8,517 nt of DNA from VFMC01 sp044359565 (GTDB taxonomy: Bacteria; Actinomycetota; Acidimicrobiia; Acidimicrobiales; Ilumatobacteraceae): NCBI GenBank assembly GCA_044359565.1, contig JBIKLX010000141.1, forward strand, positions 1 through 8,517. The letters are read 5' to 3'. Within the stretch, counting starts at the first letter, position 1, and every line of letters begins with the position of its first letter. The position numbers and the translations under genes were made by a program. This document shows, one piece after another, positions 5,190-8,517 of this stretch. The notes under the pieces are model-generated. The model saw only the letters and a list, made by a program, of their open reading frames with translations. It made no database searches and was not told the DNA's origin.

Positions 5190-6500
5190 TCAGAAGCCGA
5201 GGCGACCGAACAGCTCGGTGTCGAGTCGGTCGATGGGCACGCGCACCTGCTCGGTGGTGTCGCGGTCGCGGATGGTGACCGCACCGTCCTCGAGCGAGTC
5301 GAAGTCGACCGTGACGCACAGCGGCGTGCCGATCTCGTCCTGACGTCGGTAGCGCTTGCCGATTGACTGCGTGTCGTCGTAGTCGACCATGTAGCGCCCG
5401 GCGAGACGGGTGAAGATCTCGCGCGCCAGCGGGGTGAGGGTGTCTTTCTTGCTGAGCGGCAGCACCGCCACCTTGTAGGGGGCCAGGCGCGGGTGCAGGC
5501 GCAGCACGGTGCGGCCCTCGCCGCCCACTTCGTCTTCGTCGTAGGCGGCCAGCAGGAACGCTGCCATCGCCCGGTTCACACCGGCGGCCGGCTCGATGAC
5601 GTACGGCACGTAGCGCTCGTTGGTGGCCTGGTCGAAGTAGTCGAGCTTCTCGCCCGAGTGCTGGGCGTGCTGCTTGAGGTCGTAGTCGGTGCGCTGCGCC
5701 ACGCCCTCGAGTTCGCCCCAACCCCACGGATACTTGAACTCGATGTCGCTGGTGCCCGACGAGTAGTGGCTCAGTTCGTCGGCGTCGTGGGCCCGCAGGG
5801 TGAGCATGTCGGCCGGGATGCCGAGGTCGATGTACCACTGCAGGCGAGCGTTGCACCAGTACTCGTACCACTGCGCGCTCTCGGCGGGCGGAACGAAGAA
5901 CTCGAGTTCCATCTGCTCGAACTCGCGGGTACGGAAGATGAAGTTGCCGGGCGTGATCTCGTTGCGGAAGCTCTTGCCCACCTGCGCGATGCCGAACGGC
6001 GGCTTCTTGCGGCTGGTCTGCAGCACGTTGAGGAAGTTGACGAACATGCCCTGCGCCGTCTCGGGGCGCATGTACACCTCGGCGCCGAGGCCCTCGACCG
6101 GGCCGGCGTAGGTCTTGAACATCAGGTTGAACGCACGGGCCTCGGTGAACGAACCGGTGGCTGCGCAGTTGGGGCAGGTGTTCGGATCGGTGAGGTGGTC
6201 TTCACGGAACCGCTGCTTGCACTTCGTGCAGTCGACCAGCGGATCGCTGAAGTTGGCGAGGTGGCCGCTGGCCTCGAACACCTGCGGCGGGGCAAGGATG
6301 GCCGCGTCGATGAGCACCACGTCGTCGCGCTGTTGCACCATCGTGCGCACCCAGGCCTCGCGCACGTTGCGCAGCATGAGCGAGCCCAGTGGGCCGTAGT
6401 CGTAGCTGGAGCGGAATCCGCCGTAGATCTCGGCGCTGGGGTACACGAACCCACGGCGCTTGCAGAGGTTGACGATCTGGTCGAGTTCGGTCGCAGCCAT
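5190..6500 (-). CDS. glyQS: Glycyl-tRNA synthetase (homodimeric class II)
   Basis: This cytoplasmic enzyme charges tRNA-Gly with glycine using ATP. The 436 residues are slightly shorter than usual for bacterial alpha2 GlyRS. In order: the N-terminal YGGFRSSYDYGPLG segment (26-39); a zinc site with C91/C94 (CTKC) and C109/C112 (CPNC); RPETAQGMF (145-153); class II motif 2 (GKSFRNE around 175-181, with the ATP-contacting arginine, through EFEQMELEFF); a motif-3-like EPAAGVNRA (303-311); and an anticodon-binding domain from about 338 (APYKVAVLPLSKKD) to the end. The ATG at 6500 has no Shine-Dalgarno site. A TAGCCT ending 8 nt before it could be a -10 of a leaderless transcript, but no good -35 is visible. 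The gene is divergent from pirin across an 83-bp spacer and first in the minus-strand run leading to trp. The symbol glyS is also used for this type. Confidence 0.96.
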   Translation of the reverse strand: MAATELDQIVNLCKRRGFVYPSAEIYGGFRSSYDYGPLGSLMLRNVREAWVRTMVQQRDDVVLIDAAILAPPQVFEASGHLANFSDPLVDCTKCKQRFREDHLTDPNTCPNCAATGSFTEARAFNLMFKTYAGPVEGLGAEVYMRPETAQGMFVNFLNVLQTSRKKPPFGIAQVGKSFRNEITPGNFIFRTREFEQMELEFFVPPAESAQWYEYWCNARLQWYIDLGIPADMLTLRAHDADELSHYSSGTSDIEFKYPWGWGELEGVAQRTDYDLKQHAQHSGEKLDYFDQATNERYVPYVIEPAAGVNRAMAAFLLAAYDEDEVGGEGRTVLRLHPRLAPYKVAVLPLSKKDTLTPLAREIFTRLAGRYMVDYDDTQSIGKRYRRQDEIGTPLCVTVDFDSLEDGAVTIRDRDTTEQVRVPIDRLDTELFGRLGF

Positions 6501-6534
6501 ACGGGCACAGGCTACGGTCGCAGACCAGTCGGAC

Positions 6535-6552
6535 GCGAATGACTTGATTCGC
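6535..6552. promoter_or_regulatory. Inverted repeat between divergent glyQS and pirin
   Basis: GCGAAT at 6535-6540 and ATTCGC at 6547-6552 are perfect inverted repeats with a 6-nt spacer, close to the middle of the 83-bp divergent spacer. Half-sites about 12 bp apart centre to centre suit a dimeric DNA-binding regulator, so this is a candidate operator for pirin, glyQS or both. No convincing -35/-10 pair could be assigned on either strand. A 6-bp repeat can also occur by chance. Confidence 0.35.
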
Positions 6553-6583
6553 AGCGGTCCCTGCCCTTGCCGGAGTACCGCCC

Positions 6584-7429
6584 ATGTCGACCGTCACCCA
6601 CCTCATTCGTGCCCAACGCGCCGTCGAGGGCGAAGGCTTCGTCGTGCGGCGGCCCTTCCCCACTGCGTCGCTGTCGTACGTCGACCCGTTCCTGCTGTTC
6701 GACCACATGGGCCCGATGGAGTTCAGCCCTGGCCAGGGCGTGGGCACAGCGTGGCATCCGCACCGCGGCTTCGAGACCGTCACCTATGTGCTCGACGGGC
6801 ACCTCGAGCACCGCGACAGCCTGGGCAACCAGGGTTACCTGCATCCGGGCGACACGCAGTGGATGACCGCCGGGGCGGGGGTGCTGCACCGTGAGGGGCC
6901 GTCGGCTGCCGCCCAGCGGACCGGTGGCCGGATGCACGGCTTGCAGCTGTGGGTGAACCTGCCGGCCGCGGCCAAGCTCACCCCGGCCGCGTATCAGGAC
7001 ATCACCGCCGAGCACATCGCCCGCCGCGACGAGCCCGGCGCCGTGGTGCGTGTGGTGGCTGGCGAGCTGTTCGGCATGCACGGCCCGGGCTCCACCCATA
7101 CGCCCATCAGCTACGCGCACCTCACGCTCAGCGCCGGTGGCCGCGCCGACACCCCGCTGCCAGAGGGGCACGTCGTGCTGGTGTATCCGATGACCGGCGC
7201 CGTCACCATCGACGGCACCGAGGTGCCCGAAGGGGTGATGGCCGTCGTCGACGGCCCGCGCCTCGAGGTCGTCGGCGCTGCCGACACGTCGGAGGTGATC
7301 GTGCTCACCGGCGAACCCATCGGCGAGCCGGTGGCGCGCTACGGCCCGTTCGTGATGAACACCGAAGCCGAACTCCGCCAGGCGTTCACCGATTTCGAGC
7401 GCGGCAAGTTCGGCTCGCCGCTCGACTGA
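6584..7429 (+). CDS. Pirin family protein (bicupin, putative quercetinase-like)
   Basis: This is a 281-residue cytosolic bicupin. The N-terminal cupin carries the metal-binding set expected in pirins: H58 and H60 in HPHRGFE, H102 and E104 in GVLHRE (matching human pirin H56, H58, H101 and E103). FLLFDHMGP (36-44), LEHRDSLGN (74-82) and the QLWVNLP strand are further family marks. The C-terminal cupin (about 155-265) lacks the metal ligands, as is usual. Family members bind Fe or similar metals. Some show quercetin 2,3-dioxygenase activity and others act as redox-linked regulators, so the specific role is open. The start ATG has GGAG 8 nt upstream (6572-6575). The gene is divergent from glyQS and is followed 53 bp later by the lipoprotein gene on the same strand. 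H6, H41 and the DHMGP turn are intact and no truncation is seen. Confidence 0.95.
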   Translation: MSTVTHLIRAQRAVEGEGFVVRRPFPTASLSYVDPFLLFDHMGPMEFSPGQGVGTAWHPHRGFETVTYVLDGHLEHRDSLGNQGYLHPGDTQWMTAGAGVLHREGPSAAAQRTGGRMHGLQLWVNLPAAAKLTPAAYQDITAEHIARRDEPGAVVRVVAGELFGMHGPGSTHTPISYAHLTLSAGGRADTPLPEGHVVLVYPMTGAVTIDGTEVPEGVMAVVDGPRLEVVGAADTSEVIVLTGEPIGEPVARYGPFVMNTEAELRQAFTDFERGKFGSPLD

Positions 7430-7433
7430 GCCC

Positions 7434-7448
7434 GGGGCGGCATGCCCC
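7434..7448 (+). terminator. Weak GC hairpin after pirin
   Basis: GGGGC (7434-7438) and GCCCC (7444-7448) can pair around a 5-nt loop, starting 5 nt after the pirin stop codon. The stem is short and has no following T-run, so it is at best a weak terminator. Read-through into the lipoprotein gene is plausible. Confidence 0.25.
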
Positions 7449-7482
7449 ACCCGGCGCTCGATCGTCTGCAAGAGTGAGGACG

Positions 7483-8307
7483 ATGCATCGCTCTTGGTTG
7501 TCTCACACCGGTGTTCCTCTGGCGCTCGTCGCCCTCTCCCTCGCCGCGTGTGGCGGCACCGGGGCACCGGAGGTCGTTCAGAGCATCAGTGCCATCACGG
7601 TGCCGGGCGAGACCACTACCACCGCCGACCCGGGGGCCTCCACCATCCCGGTCGACACGTCGGTGGTCGACACCTCCACCACCGTGCTCGACACCACCAC
7701 CTCCACCACCGAGGTAGTCACCACCACCACCTCGCCGCCGCTCACCCCGGCCGACCTGGTGCTGCGCTCCGACGGCATCGGCCCGCTCGTGTTCGGCGCT
7801 CCCGCGGCCGACATGCTGGGCGTGCTCACCGCAGTGCTCGGCCCCACCATCATCGATGAATCGGCCGACTACCCGAACGAGCCGACGCCCGGCCAGTTCG
7901 AATCGGTGGAGGGCGACTATGGCTTCGCCCATCCGTACGAGCGCCAGGTGTGCTTCGACAACAGCCTGTGCGTCACCTTCGGCGGCTCGGCACCCGACCG
8001 TCTCGCGTTCGTCGGCTGGGAGTTGAGCGCGGGGAACCCGCCGCCACTGGCCACCACTGCCGGTATCACGGTCGGCGCGCGCTGGGCCGACTTCGCCGGC
8101 AGCATGACCGTCGAGCAAGGCGGCTGCTACTCGGCGGGGTACGGGCAGTCGGCAGGCGTGAACCTGTACCTCGAGTCGTCCGGCGAGTGGTTCCAGTCGT
8201 TCGACGACGCCGGGAACTACGTGGTCGGCAACCCCGATCCCGCCGATGTGACCGTCACGTCGATGAGCGCAGGCAACCTGCGCATCTTCCTCTTCGGCGA
8301 CTGCTGA
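7483..8307 (+). CDS. Secreted Thr-rich lipoprotein of unknown function
   Basis: This is a 274-residue exported lipoprotein. A hydrophobic signal (residues 11-20) leads to an L-A-A-C lipobox with lipidation at C23. Residues 43-88 form a low-complexity Thr/Ser/Asp/Pro linker, probably an extended and possibly glycosylated spacer to the membrane. The globular part (about 89-274) has DGIGPLVFGAPAADML near 97-112 and GITVGARWADF near 194-204. These two phrases recur, in my recollection, in uncharacterised actinobacterial secreted proteins with a 'GIGP-FG' repeat-like fold. Four further cysteines (C157, C163, C215, C274) could make two disulfides, and C274 is the last residue. The ATG at 7483 is chosen because it places the signal peptide correctly and has GAGG 4 nt upstream; the frame is open further 5' but overlaps pirin. 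No enzymatic motif was recognised. Confidence 0.85.
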   Translation: MHRSWLSHTGVPLALVALSLAACGGTGAPEVVQSISAITVPGETTTTADPGASTIPVDTSVVDTSTTVLDTTTSTTEVVTTTTSPPLTPADLVLRSDGIGPLVFGAPAADMLGVLTAVLGPTIIDESADYPNEPTPGQFESVEGDYGFAHPYERQVCFDNSLCVTFGGSAPDRLAFVGWELSAGNPPPLATTAGITVGARWADFAGSMTVEQGGCYSAGYGQSAGVNLYLESSGEWFQSFDDAGNYVVGNPDPADVTVTSMSAGNLRIFLFGDC

Positions 8308-8351
8308 CCCGAGTCGCAGCCACCCACCCGAGTCCCCACTACCCGGTCGAT

Positions 8352-8373
8352 CGTCTGTGTCGTGACACAGACG
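8352..8373. terminator. 22-nt palindrome (10-2-10) after the lipoprotein gene
   Basis: CGTCTGTGTC (8352-8361) and GACACAGACG (8364-8373) are exact inverted repeats separated by GT, 44 nt past the lipoprotein stop. As RNA it would give a 9-bp stem with a 4-nt loop on either strand. The location between apparently convergent genes suggests a bidirectional terminator. The long symmetrical arms with a 2-bp centre would also suit a dimeric protein site. Confidence 0.5.
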
Positions 8374-8382
8374 CCACGTTCG

Positions 8383-8402
8383 GTCTGTGTCACGACATAG
8401 AC
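8383..8402. terminator. Second, related palindrome (9-2-9, one mismatch)
   Basis: GTCTGTGTC (8383-8391) and GACATAGAC (8394-8402) are inverted repeats with one mismatch (T at 8398) around AC. Read on the minus strand it matches the palindrome at 8353-8372 with a single difference. The pair is therefore a duplicated element in inverted orientation, with centres 30 bp apart. It could be the minus-strand half of a bidirectional terminator or a second operator site on the same DNA face. Confidence 0.45.
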
Positions 8403-8411
8403 GTGGGAACC

Positions 8412-8455
8412 GGGCCGGGCAGGGCGTCGGGCCGGGCCTGGCGGGGCGAGGCGGG
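8412..8455 (+). other. G-tract cluster fitting a G-quadruplex motif
   Basis: Seven tracts of three or four G occur here. The first four (8412-8414, 8417-8419, 8422-8424 and 8429-8431) are spaced by 2, 2 and 4 nt, fitting the G3 with N1-7 loop rule. A GGGCCGGGC direct repeat (8412-8420 and 8429-8437) underlies part of it. It follows the two palindromes in the convergent spacer. High genomic GC makes such runs more likely by chance. Confidence 0.4.
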
Positions 8456-8469
8456 GTGACGGTGGGCGG

Positions 8470-8517
8470 TCAGTGGCGTTCGAACATGGCCACGGTTCGC
8501 AGACGGCGTTCGAGGTG
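8470..8517 (-). CDS. C-terminal end of a minus-strand gene (runs off right edge)
   Basis: Reading the minus strand from the right edge, 15 codons (HLERRLRTVAMFERH) end in TGA at 8470-8472. The composition (Arg/Leu/Glu, with mostly G/C third positions) looks like a normal helical protein C-terminus, and the strand fits the convergent palindromes next to it. With so few residues the family cannot be named, and this could still be a chance open stretch. Confidence 0.4.
   Translation of the reverse strand, partial: HLERRLRTVAMFERH

Noticed and set aside
5141..5284. Upstream in-frame extension of the ABM gene into glyQS
   Set aside because: The extra residues are Ser/Pro/Arg-rich and unlike the family. 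The ATG at 5140 has a good GGGAG ribosome site and gives the usual ABM length.
8352..8402. Palindrome pair as a tRNA, a small RNA gene or an attachment site
   Set aside because: There is no cloverleaf or conserved tRNA arms, no integrase nearby, and no duplicated gene fragment. Terminator or binding-site interpretations fit the context better.

Overview
The window reads as a compact, GC-rich bacterial chromosome segment, most likely from an actinomycete relative. The Acidimicrobiia/Ilumatobacter-like group is my best guess. The guess rests on strong G/C third-position bias, GTG starts, short intergenic gaps, Thr/Ala/Pro-rich lipoprotein linkers, and the family make-up (homodimeric-type glycyl-tRNA synthetase, FAS1 lipoprotein, pirin). 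This is inference: no rRNA or other taxonomic marker is present. No mobile element, CRISPR array, phage gene, tRNA or rRNA is visible.

Layout. Positions 1-6500 are transcribed on the minus strand. Read in that direction the order is: glycyl-tRNA synthetase (6500-5190), a 101-residue ABM-fold protein (5140-4835), then trpC (4817-4035), trpF (4027-3371), trpB (3316-2156) and trpA (2159-1377). After these come a two-domain fasciclin (FAS1) lipoprotein (1282-254), a perfect stem-loop that looks like its terminator (210-233), and the start of a small Cys-rich protein that leaves the window at position 1. The plus strand carries pirin (6584-7429) and a Thr-rich secreted lipoprotein of unknown function (7483-8307), divergent from the synthetase. 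The last 15 codons of another minus-strand gene probably enter at the right edge (8470-8517), so 8308-8469 would be a convergent intergenic region. It holds two related palindromes and a run of G tracts.

Function. trpC, trpF, trpB and trpA supply the last steps of tryptophan synthesis, from phosphoribosylanthranilate (TrpF) through CdRP and indole-glycerol phosphate (TrpC) to indole and tryptophan (TrpA/TrpB). trpE, trpG and trpD are not in the window. The GTGA overlap of trpB and trpA and the 7-bp trpC-trpF gap point to co-transcription. The synthetase and the ABM gene are close enough to be in the same transcript.

The region is mostly housekeeping, and I do not see a new defence or mobile system. 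The signals that deserve a second look are: the near-identical 456-bp internal duplication in the fasciclin gene; a very C-rich, G-poor 54-nt spacer between trpF and trpB that resembles a Rho-loading site; paired palindromes plus a G-quadruplex-type run at the right end; an inverted repeat between the divergent glyQS and pirin genes; and an ABM protein embedded next to trpC.
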